Below are positions 37,120-49,300 of a stretch of 64,000 nucleotides of DNA, piece by piece (the first letter of the stretch is position 1; each line of letters begins with the position of its first letter). The DNA comes from Rhytidiadelphus loreus (Eukaryota > Streptophyta > Bryopsida > Hypnales > Hylocomiaceae), in assembly GCA_947034895.1 (NCBI GenBank), contig OX344763.1:73241093-73305092 (forward strand), in the 5' to 3' direction. The translations under genes were made by a program, and so were the position numbers. Below the pieces are notes generated by a model, which was given only the letters and a program-made list of their open reading frames with translations, was not told the origin of the DNA and did no database searches.

Positions 37120-37954
37120 AACACTATATTCATTAAAATGAGAGGTTTCCAATGAAATGGGAGTCTATTTTGAACATATTGCGGATTTGTGGAGACATTC
37201 AAACCTAAAACAAAGATTTTTTTTTCTCAATGTTCACGACAAAAGCAATTGAATGGGATCCCAAACAATGTATTACATAGAACAATGCAGTGATTGTGTG
37301 ATGCACCATCAACAGAAGAAGATTTTCATAAAATATACACGTAATGGATGAACACATAGTAAAACGTGCGGGATAAGAAGCATTGCCTACCATTTCATTC
37401 CAGGCAGCGAACTACCGCATTCCCATTTTCCATACTATGTAGTGATTTTGAAGTGTGCGAAGAGTATATCATGGTAATTGAGCCCATGACCACAAGGTCT
37501 TAGAACCACTAAAGTCAACAGCAGAGAAGTACTCTGCGAAGGAGTAGTCCGGAAATCATAGAACCAAACCCTCATATCCCCTCCGGATTCCCTATAAAGT
37601 GGTTACAACACCTTCTTTTAACGATTATTTTGCATACTAGAGAAGGCAGTAGCGCGAAATACTCCACTCGTTGCCTTAGAACAGATGTGATTCCAAGTGC
37701 TATTAACAATTTGAGTTCGTTGATTAGCTACAAAATAGTAGAGTACCATGAATGCACTACTTTGAGTTCTATACAATAACTGCACAACTTCTTTGAATGT
37801 GTAGACCGTGCATGAATAATATGAACAGGTACTACATGTGTGTTTTATTCTTCAACATTTCCATCGCCCGAAAGATCTCCGGACCCCGGCTATATCCATT
37901 GTCTCGTTTTTTGTACTCTCGCAGCATCTGTCGTTTCTGGAGCTGAATGAGCTT
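37120..37954. other. no supported gene
   Basis: Unique AT-rich sequence between the 178-bp array and the next minus-strand gene fragment. Reading frames here are short and without recognisable features. It may hold the 3' untranslated region of the minus-strand gene ending at 37,955. Confidence 0.4.
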
Positions 37955-38799
37955 TCAATCCCATGCGTCAAAAAATGGGGGTATGCGCCGACTTGGCAGT
38001 GTTCCATCGTGAGTCTTCGACTTTCGCACGCCTAAGGAACACGATATTCGTTATTTTGGGAGAATTCCATGATTTTGGGAGTATGCAGTTCAGCTCGGTT
38101 CGAGCTGATCTACACCACAGATAGGAAAACTGGAATTTTCAAATGGCCATAACTTACTCAAATTTTGTCCAAACTGGGCATATGAGGTGTTTTTTGACAT
38201 CTACGGAATCTGTAGATGTCAAAAAACATCTCATATGCCCAGTTTGGACAAAATTTGAGTAAGTTATGGCCATTCGAAAATTCCAGTTTCCCAATCTGTG
38301 ATTCAGATCAGCGCAAACCGACGTAAATTGGGAGATAGGAAAACTCCCAAAATAACGAATATCATGTTAAGGGCCTAACACTGTCTCGTGGATGTGGTGG
38401 TCTAGGAGAAGGAGGGCCGACCACATTCTCGACATTTTTTCCAAGCACCTCATCCTGCAGCATAGGGAGAAATGAGGTTTCAGCTTCTTCGTATAGTCTT
38501 CTTTGTGGCACTCTCTTTGAAGTAGTCAGCGACACTTGAGACGTGAATGGAGGTCTGGATCGAAGGAGAGAAGGGGAGCATGATTTTGGCGGACGAGGAG
38601 TTCTACTTGGCAGATTGTCAACGACATCGTCATCCACCGGCTTCATAGAGAAATCCATAGTGGAATTGGCTGTTGCAGCAAAGCATAGAAAGTTCCCAGT
38701 GCTCAGAATGGCATTCTGTCCATATTCCCAAATGGAATCAACCGACGCAGCGCATGCAAGACTTGCATTCAAAGTTGAGGACGGGAAGATACGAATGCT
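37955..38799 (-). pseudogene. unknown minus-strand terminal exon, split by a foldback element
   Basis: The minus-strand frame is entered at 38,799 after a strong acceptor (TGTTCTTACAG). It encodes a Ser/Ala-rich start, an acidic patch (KPVDDDVVD) and a Pro/Arg/Ser-rich part (SRTPRPPKS, PPSPRPPHPRD). It runs into the 331-bp foldback at 38,368. Removing that element and one copy of its 4-bp flank leaves the frame open for about 27 more codons, ending in PPFFDAWD and a TGA at 37,955-37,957. The coherent continuation suggests the coding region existed before the insertion. No domain is recognised; the composition suggests a disordered nuclear protein. It lies just downstream of the FCP1-like fragment on the same strand, but a poly(A)-type signal between them argues for two genes. 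Confidence 0.4.
38038..38368. mobile_element. 331-bp foldback element, copy 1 (4-bp target duplication)
   Basis: Ends are AACACGATATTCGTTATTTT and the inverse AAAATAACGAATATCATGTT. A long internal hairpin pairs TGGCCATAACTTACTC with GAGTAAGTTATGGCCA and TTTTTTGACATCTAC with its complement. It is flanked by AAGG on both sides (38,034-38,037 and 38,369-38,372). A second copy of identical length lies at 54,016 in opposite orientation with its own 4-bp flank, so both boundaries and the 4-bp duplication are supported twice. Known plant MITE families mostly have 2-3, 8 or 9-11-bp duplications; 4-bp duplications are reported for Sola- and Ginger-type transposons. Superfamily is left open. Confidence 0.88.
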
Positions 38800-38967
38800 C
38801 TGTAAGAACAAAACATTCAGGAAATATTCGTAATGAAGAAACAAAGGATTCACAATGCAAACAATACATCATGAGATCAAGAAGTACACAAATAATAGAG
38901 CAAGAAGCAAATGAGATCGACCCAAACAAAAAGACAAAGACAAATTGAAATTGAAAAGCTTTCAAGT

Positions 38968-38973
38968 TTTATT
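38968..38973 (-). promoter_or_regulatory. candidate poly(A) signal AATAAA
   Basis: AATAAA on the minus strand about 190 bp after the stop of the FCP1-like fragment, followed by AAACTTGAAAGC and a T-rich stretch. Position and motif suit a 3' end for that gene. The motif is common in AT-rich DNA, so this is suggestive only. Confidence 0.3.
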
Positions 38974-39162
38974 AAAAACATCACAATATGTACAAGGAAG
39001 TCAAAAACAACCACAGTCGACTACTATCTATAAAATAGTTTCACTCCAGCTATGGTTGACAGCCCTCGAAAGAGGTCGACTCGAGCTAATCCTCCTAGTC
39101 CTCGAAGTGGTCCTGAAATAATTGCCTAATATGTTGATTAGACCTAAACATGAAGTGATGAC

Positions 39163-39766
39163 TCATGTCAAAGTCTTAGACACTCTAACCATGTCCATGA
39201 GCCTGTTGTACTCTCGCCTATTGTGCTTATCGCATAGCATTCGCCGACCAATTTTTGCCGAACTATTATCCCTAAATGATTTTAGGCCAATTTCACGACT
39301 GTAGTGAAGGCGCCTCAACCATGGCAGTAGGACATCCAAGAGGAACATATCCTTAGGACCATTCCCCTTGTTCGTCCAAGTGTCTGGGAGAACTACATTC
39401 TCGCTCTTGTTCATGATTTGCTTACTTGGACTGTCGTCCACTATGATAGTATTATCCGACGTAAAATTCCCTTGTAAGCCATTGAACAAGGCACTCAAGT
39501 TCTTGAGGAAGAGGTCCTTATTTGTACGTAGCTCTTTGAAAGTAGTGACCCTTCCAAAGCCATCCTTGCACTTCAAAGTCGTGCAAGTGTCTTGAGCAAG
39601 TACAATTACGAGGCTCTCTAGACTATCAAAAAGATGCTTGACTACGTGTTTCGTTCCACACTGAAATAGTAGCTATCTTTCCTAATTCATTGAGGAACTG
39701 AGAACAGTGCGGCCTCACATGAACTTCTTTCGACCCCAGAATGGTGGGATTTGTGGCCGATTGGCC
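39163..39766 (-). pseudogene. FCP1/NIF-like HAD phosphatase fragment
   Basis: The minus-strand reading frame is entered at 39,766 after TTTGTAG. It shows EVHVRPHCSQFLNELGKIA and TISVW, the FCP1-homology pattern in which an RP-x-FL-x-L segment precedes a V-W-(S/T) strand. Then follow KHVVKHLF, a QDTC segment, FKELRTN and NTIIVDDSPSKQ, the HAD motif with the conserved Asp-Asp and a downstream Lys. A C-terminal part, LLDVLLPWLRRLH, ends at the TGA at 39,163. A one-base shift near 39,652 separates TISVW from KHVVKHLF. The N-terminal catalytic DxDx(T/V) motif is not present in this exon. FCP1/NIF-like proteins dephosphorylate RNA polymerase II C-terminal repeats and other proteins. This copy looks truncated, perhaps by the CACTA-type end 75 bp upstream of its first visible exon. 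Confidence 0.65.
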
Positions 39767-39840
39767 CTACAAAGGATCTAGCACGTGACTATAATAGCCC
39801 TTCGATTTCAAATCTGTAGTCGCACATAAAATCCCATTCA

Positions 39841-40010
39841 CACTACTAGAAATTTCGTGTCCAAATCAACAGAATTTTAACAAAAAACAGTTGATTTATT
39901 CTGTTGATTTGGACTTGCTGACTCGGACAATGCATAACGAAAATGTGTTGACTCAGACAATGCTTAACGAAAATTTGTTGATTGTACATGTTGATTTGGG
40001 TACTTCTGTA
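39841..40010 (+). mobile_element. candidate left end of a CACTA transposon with subterminal repeats
   Basis: Starts CACTACTAGAAATTTCG, sharing the first 12 bases (CACTACTAGAAA) with the MITE at 46,582. It is followed by repeated subterminal motifs: AAATCAACAGAA, CTGTTGATTTGG, then a tandem pair TGACTCGGACAATGCATAAC / TGACTCAGACAATGCTTAAC, each continued by GAAAAT, then TGTTGATTTGG. CACTA elements characteristically have CACTA ends and clustered short subterminal repeats that bind the accessory protein. No matching inverse end was seen elsewhere in the window, so if this is an element it extends rightward past 64,000 and would contain the two CACTA-type genes. The preceding triplet is TCA. Alternatively it is a lone fragment. 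Confidence 0.6.
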
Positions 40011-43000
40011 ATGGCCCTAATTAGTGGTTGTGCATATTTTCCTGTATGAGTTTATTCATTACGGAGTTGTTATGTCTTCTATGCTTTACACAATTTTCAC
40101 TGCAGTCAATTTATTCTCCTAGGATTCTCATGTTCTGTATCACATTCAAAAGAAATAAAGAATATGTTGATAGTTACAGAAGTATGAAGAGTCCATGGCT
40201 TTCACGTACAATGAAATTCCACTCCATTATTTAGCCACTAACGTACATATAAATGTTATAGCATGCATGTATGGCCATGATTGAGAGCTCCAAAAAACAC
40301 TACTCGTGAGTATTCTGTTTTATGTCCAATGTCCACCTTGGCTAATATGTGCTTCCTTTGCTTGTAAAACACAACTGCCTTGTGGATTCTGTAGTACTGC
40401 TAAAAATATATCTACTTCTGCTTCCTTGTGAGTACTTTTGGAAACCTGCAAGTTATAAACATTCATGACATGTGAGTCCTTACTTGTTTCTCAAATATGC
40501 ATTGTCTCTCGAGATGTAGTGTACAAGAAGGGAGCAATTCCATTTTTCATGTTCCTTCCTAGCTAGTACTGACAAGTATTTTGTTTAAGAAAAAACAACG
40601 TCAAGCAACTCAATTTGTGTTAAAAATAAGTTGCAATCTGGCCTAGAAAGTAATTTTCCACTAGTATATATTGTAGATGAATACAACATTCTTCCTCATG
40701 TACAAAATTTTTCCAATAAAACTTCATAGATGTACTTGTTGCATACTCAATGCATTAGAAAATGAAATGAAAAGGACCACCGTACAAAGGCACTGACAAT
40801 ACTTGTCATGCGTATGTCTGATGAATTTCTGTATTTTACTTCCGATTTCGTCAACGACATGTGCAGACAAGCTCGAGCACTGCACAAACATTATTACACA
40901 ATGACTATAGTTAAACACAGAAATGTCTTATAGAAGCACCTTCCATTCATATCAATCGACCTTTCTCTCATGTTATTAAGTAATTGAAATTTGGAATCTT
41001 ATCATTCACAAGAAAATAGAGGACCATCTCAAATCTCATCCATTTTATCTCTCGAACTCCAAAAGAGAAAAACGAGTAGCATACTTTCACTACCACATAG
41101 ATACTTTAGTGTAGCACAATACATTTTATACCTCTTGTTCATGAGCTGTAGGATTTTCTATACACTCTTGACATGGTTCTTCAACTTGTCCATCGTTTCA
41201 TTGTCTTCAAGTCAATGACAAGAAGATGGGCTGTTCCATCTTTGTTAAGCCTTCTGTACATTTGAAAGCCATTGGAGAACCTGATCAACTATCAATGTGT
41301 CAATAATCATTTTTTCATTATCATTTTCTAAGGATTCCTGCATGCTCTTGGACTCCTGAAGTTTTGTACCAAATCTATCTATTGTTGACCCATTTTTCAT
41401 CAGTGTATCATAGATGCACTAGTACTCTGAACGGCCAAGTCCTACAAGAGTTCTATCTTGCAGACCCATCTACATTACCCACAAACAAGCCATCAGAAGA
41501 TTGGGTAACACAAAAGTTCATATCTGAGAAGCATTCTCAAGGCAGAAGAACTCTTCAATAGCTGCAAAGAAATCTCTCTCTCAAGCATGAGAAATAGAAG
41601 ATTAATGACACTAAGAAACCAAAAATTTTGTAAATTGTATGTGCCTCCTAATAAAGCATCTGTACACATGATTGTAAGACTGTGGAAACCCATATACTAA
41701 TATGAGAGTGACGAACACACTTTCTGCTCTTTTTGTACCCATTGAATTCCTCGAAGGGCACAATATTTTCCCACACATTCAAAGTCCAAATGAAAATTCC
41801 TATATAAAATTCTACTTCAAAAGCAATGAGTTAATATGTCAAAAACTTTGACAGCACCTACCTTTCCATGTACGCATAGTTGTTGGTGGATGGAGCCGAA
41901 TTTGTAGCTCTGGGGCAAACCACTGTCCTCTTAGGTCACAAAAATCAGAGCTTCAGATAGAAGAAATGCAAAATAAGAGGATTGTTTAACCTCTTTCCGT
42001 TTATCACTCTGCACGGCTATGTACTCCATCACCCAAAAGCAATTGCCAACTGATACTCTATCGAATAACTTCTGACGCTTCAATTTTTACCTGAAATTTA
42101 ACAACTGCAATGCAGGTTTAAAAGAAAACTAAAAAACTAAAAACAAGGAAATCCAACCAATTAAATGATAACTGCTTTCATGTGATTTGAAAGTTCAGAA
42201 GTTTTCAATCCACTTCTAAAAATGTGGCACACAGACATGCACATAGTCAAACCAATACACAGTTTGTAAAGAACAGACTCTTCACCTAGGATCACAAGAT
42301 CACTCTCCACAATGCATCTGTTTATGGCGTGCATAAAATGTTGGTTACTGATATGGAAGATGATTTAGTTCCCTTCAATGACTACCATGCACTAAATGCA
42401 ATGCATCTAAGGATGAAGAAAAAACATTGATTTCATTGAATTCACACCAAATGTCTTCTGATGACGGCTTCCTACGTGCGCCTCTAGAACAAACAGAATT
42501 CATAAGTACACGGACACTTTAAATATCTCTACACGGCAAGTCACATAGAAACTAAAAGAACAAAAAAATCCAAAGTACACTATCCAAAAAAATTAAGCTT
42601 CGTGAAAATCACATTCACAACTTCATATGTGAAGAAGGGCCAAATGTTCAACATCATAATGAATACTCATTGTTTGCAATTTTGATCGAGGAAATACTAT
42701 AACATACTAGAGGAACTAAATGCAAACAACGTAAAATTTGACTTACCTTTCTTACTGACTCATAAGCTAGGAGGACTCTTTCCTGTGAACGATGAGTTGC
42801 CTTGAACCACACATCCAAGAATCAAAGATTTCAGTTGCACTCCGCAATGTCTTGGAACACAACCAGTAATGCCAAATGTTACATTCTCCTTGTACAATAA
42901 CCAATATTTCTCCAACAAGTATGGAGAAAAACACTTTTGTCATGAGAATAGCTCAATTTTTATTAACACACTCTTTAACTCTACTGTCATTTACTTTTTC

Positions 43001-46000
43001 ACTTTTTTCCTTCACGTTCCAGTACTACATCTATATCAAAAGCGAAGTTGCTCATGAACTGTAATTGTCCTTCAATACCTTAGAAATTTCCGTGAGTAGT
43101 ATTTGTTACTTTTCAGAAGTATTCATATTTGTGGAAATACTGAAACATCAATCAAACAACATTACTCAACACATGTGAAAACGGCAAACCTGATTCCAGA
43201 TCAAACTTGCACTTCCACTTGATCTTCCTTTTCTAATTTTCTTTTTCCTTGCATAAAAAACATATCACACTTCAGGTGAAACATTTTCTTCCTGTCGACA
43301 GAAGTTGAAACTTCCAACTCAATCCTCACCAATTGCTTTCGACGCATTGCCGCAAATACAATCCTGGCAAACAATCACTGCAGATCCCCTGTAGGAACAT
43401 ATATTCATTCGGCAAAACATCAGTACATTGTTCAGAAAACCAAAACCAATTGAAAAGCTACGATTCATAGACGCTCTCAACCTCCATGAAAGAATGTTCC
43501 TATATACTGAATTCAACAATCCAGCATTACCTATTTCAATATGACAAAAGCTTTAATATTTATTCACCACGTTTTGTGCATACCTGGCTTGCACAAAAGA
43601 AATCTTCATGGTGTCCATCCACTTTCCAACATTTATGCCATGCACAATTTTCAGTGATGTCCACATCGATACAATTTAAACACAATTTTAGTCAGTCATA
43701 TTGGCATATGGAAAAAAAAAAAAAAATCTAGTAAAGATGGAAAATACATGTTGATAATCCTTGGTCATCATTATCCGTTACAGTATGAGCACATAATCCT
43801 GTAACACATGCAATAAAAATAAGTTACTAGTTAAAAAAAATTCCTACGACTTCAATAGTACAATCGATATTCCAAAACATGACAGAACTTCTCAATAAGA
43901 GTTTCGTGTCACAAAAAGCGATGTATCTCTTTACAGTACTATACTAAGGCCTACTTCATACTTCTATCGACAAGACTAGAGACATACAAACACAAGTATA
44001 GCCGAAACTAGTACTTCAGGACAGGATAATACTGCAAGACATTAGAAAAAAAATAGGCTAAGTTATTGCCCTTAAGCACACGACATTGACAACACTCTAA
44101 CGAATGGTCTAGTGATTCACATCATACACGTAACGTAATTGCTATGAAAGCCAAAATGCGGGCATTCATGCCATCATCTACTTCCTTCATCCTCAACTGT
44201 ACAAACTGTCAAGCATATGGTAAGTTCACAATTAATTTCAAATTTCGTTACTGACTTTCGGAAATACAGTTTACATTTCAAAGCTTGTCCTCAAAAACAT
44301 GTTAAATGACCATAAAAAACATATATAGAAACAGTATTAACAAACCTCCACAACAATGTTCAGACCAGAATAATATAACTTCTAGCACTACACTCATGAC
44401 ATGTGAGTACTTCTTGTAGTCATAGAAATGACGTCAATTATCCCTATCCTGTACAATACTCATCACCTAGCTCCTCATCATACTCTTGCAAGCCTCCCAA
44501 ATCCATTCCCACTCAATGAATTATATACTGTGCACACTGTGCTCTATTATCAACAAAAGGAGTCAGTGTAGGTAGACTTTGTAGTACTAAATGTAATACT
44601 TCCCACTCTATGCTTTTCTAGGAGACTGCGCAAGTAGTTATTAACACCTAGTTGGTCAAGTGGTGACACTTGCACAATTAGGTATCCATACGAGTTACAT
44701 TAACTCATTCACAAGCTAAACGAAGTTCATAAAATGTACCAATCGAAATAACAAACAACAATCTCACAATACATTGTTTTCAACTGAAATTCATTGGAAT
44801 ACATTATGAAATTTTGAAGCTCACATTCCAATGAAAGCTTTGTCATTAGGGATTCATCATGCCAATGCCATCACTTCTTCAGTATTAAAATTAAATCTTT
44901 GGATACCATAAATGTCATATGATAACTACATTTGCAAGGCTTATTATATATGAAATAAAGCCAAGAATTGAACGCAACAGCCAAAAAACAACTTGTTGAA
45001 CTCCAAACAACATACATTTGTGACAACTACATCGTCGACAACCTCTAATCAATGCCCATCAATACCTTTGCGTGCATAGGAGGACGCCAAATCATAGGGG
45101 ACCCCAGAAGTGAAGCTCAGCAACAACTTCTATACACGCTGAGGAAACATCACCACCACAATATCAAGGTATGAGTACTGAAACAAAACATCCACATTTG
45201 TGGCATTTCTAGCAATCCATGGCTAGGGAAACATCAAAGACAAAACTAAAGATTGCATAGCTTCCAGAAGTCAACTAATTCCGCACACGACTATCGCATC
45301 CCAGTCACTGAGTCATCGACAAATCAAGCAGAACTCAAACTACAACGAAATCCACAGTATCTCAAAAAGGATCTGCACTGGAGTTCCTCGTAGATCCAAA
45401 CATCTCCTTTCATGTGGTAACTGGTAAATATGGTTAGCTATTCATCAAGAAAATCTTTGTGAGACTAATGTAATGACTACGATACCTATCAAGTATGGAT
45501 AAGGGGAACAGAGAATACCTCATTTCTTGAAGTTCTCAAAATTCGAAATCATTTGGATGTATTTATATAATTTCAGGGTTTCCATACGAAGTAGTCAATT
45601 GAAGAGTAAACAACACATGCTAAAAGACGCCAGATCTTAAAAAGTGGAATAAAATAAATCGACATCACATTAAACAGTTTTCAAGAAAATGCCATCTCAG
45701 TCACTGAATTCAATAACTTCACACGGTAGAATTAGTTGATTTCTTGGAAAATAAACCAATAAGTATTCAATAAGCTGCTTCTACTCCACAAACAAGTGAT
45801 TTTCAGTCTATGAGTACTTTAACAATCCAATATATGTAGTGGAACATAGGACACCCTCAGCTCCACCTTCTATATTTCATAATGTGAAAATTACATGTCC
45901 AGATATAAACATACCTGCTTAACGCTCTAGGAAGCAAAGGCCTTGGAGAAACTTTCATGAGGTCTGCCAATGCACTACCTCTAATTTAGCATTCACCAAG

Positions 46001-46372
46001 CTCAAAAGATAAGCCTTAGTCACGAGAAGACCACAGTTCAGGAACTGCAACGTCTCCTGTATGGATGCTATGAAGCTCCATGTAAAGGCTGCTATTCAAT
46101 AACGCAATACCTTTTATTCTATATATAAACAATACTAGTGACATAGAACACGTACAATTTACTACTCAACATTCCCGTTTCTACATTCCTGGAGTTCAGA
46201 CAACGACAGAAGCCTACGAACCCAAGCGTGCAGTCACTTCCAAAAACAACTTCAACACTATATAAAAGTCTTCTACTTAGAAAACAACAAATATAGTCAT
46301 TATTATGCTTGACATTCTGAAGTCTGAACATTCAACTTCTCCGAATTGGACTTCGCCAATAGATGCAAAGTC
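40011..46372. other. long AT-rich stretch without supported genes
   Basis: More than 6 kb of AT-rich sequence on the left side of the candidate CACTA element. Reading frames are short (under about 80 codons), with no recognisable domain and no consistent splice context. A poly(A) run occurs near 43,714. Fragments of old insertions could be present, but I cannot define any. Confidence 0.5.
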
Positions 46373-49300
46373 CTACACGGTCTCCATATTGTCGTGTAGA
46401 ACTCCTCTGCCATCTCTCCTTACTGCACTCCTTGACACCGTTGAAACATTTGGTGCGCAAGCCCCCTGCATACACATGATGAGATGTGCATGAAATACAC
46501 TGAATTTCTTAGCAATACAATACACAAATGGTCTAATTGTACGCCATACAAATACTACAATGTCAAAAATGTACATACTACCACTACTAGAAAACGGTGA
46601 AATTTCAACACAACTCTGTTGATTCGGTCGCGTTGTTCCGGTCACTGTACAACCAAACTCTGTTGAGATCAACAGAGTTTGGTTGTACAGTGACCGGAAC
46701 AACGCGACCGAATCAACAGAGTTGTGTTGAAATTTCACCGTTTTCTAGTAGTGTACATGTCGTTCCAGGAAGTTGTTTCTTATGGTAAATCCTTGAATTT
46801 GATGACGTGCACTTCTAGTTTCATCTGAACGACATACCATCCTCGACGAAGAGCTTGATGCTGCGAATCCTTTCAGCGTCTGAATTTCTACTTCCAGCCA
46901 TGCTATGTAATCATCTTTGGAGACATCATTTGATAGAAGAAAGCCATTATTATTAGCTTCACTGCGGCTTCCTACTGGAACCGTGTCCATGTCTTCACTA
47001 TACAAGCGAATGAACTGCTCATTCATCTTCCACAACCACACGAATTTTGTCATCATAGACACTTCTGGAGACTTGTTTTCCACTATCAAATTATGACACA
47101 ACTCCTATACATATAATCAAATGCCCACAAAATGACGACTACGACTACGGTGGGACGTTGGAATTCTACAACAGGGATATTCAAGATGACAAATAGTCAT
47201 ATGAATTGGATTGCCGAAACCAAAACTACCCTCCCAGAACTTCCACTGTCATTAACTTCTTATGTTCATTCCCCATGAAGTGTACTTTGTCATAGAACTC
47301 CAAATCCATGTTTTACTTTCACTCTTTCTTCTCTAATTTTACAAATGAACATATGCCATACAAATGTGCATGAAAATGGTAATACTACCATTTATCAATA
47401 TTTAAGTACTGGTGGTGATTTCTGAGACTCCTCATGTAAACAACTGAGAACTTCACTAATTGATGAATTCAATTCATAAGAAGTGACATCCATATGCATG
47501 TTACGGTAAATTAATGTGTCGCATTGTTCTTTGAAATTCACGTCCGAAGCTCCTTCTTCACATGTTCCTCTTCTTGTGCAATATGCAGAAAGTCAAAATG
47601 AAAAGAAAACAAATGCCACCAGAGCTCCCAAAATGGTTTGTCAAAAAATGTTGTCAGGTTGAACTACAAACCTCAATACCAACGAGCCGCACTAGTTGCC
47701 ATTGGTTGCCCACATTTCCTCCCCTCATGCTTTCTTGTAATTCATTACTCTTGGACTGGACATGTAATGCTTCTTCTTCTTCTTCCTCCAAGACTTCTTC
47801 ATGGCTTGAACCATCTCCAATTTCCTTCATCTTTTGTACTGATACTTCCTTTGACTTTGCAAAGCCTTTATGCCGTTGCATTTCCTCTGCTACCTCCTCA
47901 TAGTCGGGTGACCTTCCCCGTAGTTCACGAAGCTTTTCTCTGACCCCTTCTTCACCTAGTGGACTAGTTCTTCCAAATGTCTTCCAGCATGCACTTGCAT
48001 AACGTCCCTGCTGCACTTTGTTCTCCCTCTGCCTACTCTCTACTAGGTTTTGTAGGTGCTTCCACACTTCCTTGTCCAAATGTTTCGGTTGACTACCACC
48101 ACTCTTTATGCTTGCTATTAGCTCTGACCTCCTTCTTGTCATTGCCTTTCCAAGCAAACCTCGTAAGTAGTCTTCGTTCAAATCTCCGGAATATTCAAAA
48201 TTGTCATTCAAACGGTCCTTCAATATGCACATGTCTTCATGAGTTTGTTTTCAAATGTGTGTGTACGAGGGATCTAGACCAGAAGCTAACTTGTTGACAT
48301 GGCTTACCCATGCTTCTCTCCATGGTCCATAAGGTCTGCCTTGATAATCTAGCGTCAAATAAAAAGCCTTCTTCCCTTCTTTATGTCGTCTCGATACCTC
48401 TACATCGCGGACTGCTTGCTTGTAGCGTCTTGTTCTTCTGTCTATTGATGAAGAAGCCACTACAGCTTTCGTGTCATTCAAAATTTGTACGTCCATTTCT
48501 TTTGCTCTTTCTCTTCCATGTGATCCTTCTCGCACTGAAGGACTGCGCGACTGCGATCTTGAAGGTGTGCGGCTACGTCTTCACAGCCTTCGGGTCCGCA
48601 TTGGTGACAACGACCGACGGTACTCGTAGACTCTGTTACTCCATGAAGACTTGCGACAATGGCAATGCCCTACCTCTCTGCCTTCGTCTTCAGTATCACT
48701 TCCCAAAACTACAAACCAAATGACTTTGTTACGGAGGAGAACATTAAATGCAATCTATAATGCTCATGCTTTCCAGTTGTTTTTAAAGTGTACACTTTCT
48801 TAAAGACAACATGATGTTCTTCCTAATTTTATTTTCAAACTCATAAACGGCATTTGGATTTGTTTACAAAATGAAGATGTTGTTCTTTGTGAATTTTTTT
48901 TCCAGAAAGGTCTTACCTTTTTCTGATATAGTCGTCAATAGAAGGGCATCCTTTATATGCATGAAGAAAGAGAACAAATATTTGCATTGAGACAATGGTC
49001 CTAAAAAGATAAAGGTTCAAGACAAGTACCATTATGAGGCATCACTGGATGTTGTAAAGTGTTGTCTTCTTTGTTGTACCCCCATGGACTGCTGTATTGT
49101 GGTCCTACACTATGATATGCAGGACTCCTAGAGCGCCCTCTTCCAAGGCTCATCGAGGCATATCTTCCTCTTCGGGATGATCCATGATTTTGTCGCTAAC
49201 CGGAATCGGAGTTCGGAGATTGCTCACGCAATGACAACCGTCCACTTCTTGGCAACTTCTGGTACTCCCCTCTTTGATTGTGCTGCCAATTAATAAAAAT

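Noticed and set aside
38673..38965. Overlapping frames on both strands at 38,673-38,965
   Set aside because: They overlap the presumed exon/intron border of the minus-strand gene and the AATAAA region, without independent support.
46597..46788. Identical peptides on opposite strands at 46,597 and 46,738
   Set aside because: A consequence of the near-perfect palindrome of the 172-bp MITE; no coding evidence.
47562..48723. Plus-strand frames opposite the accessory gene (47,562; 47,638; 47,977; 48,310)
   Set aside because: The minus strand has domain-like sequence and phase-consistent splice sites; the plus-strand frames are its shadows.
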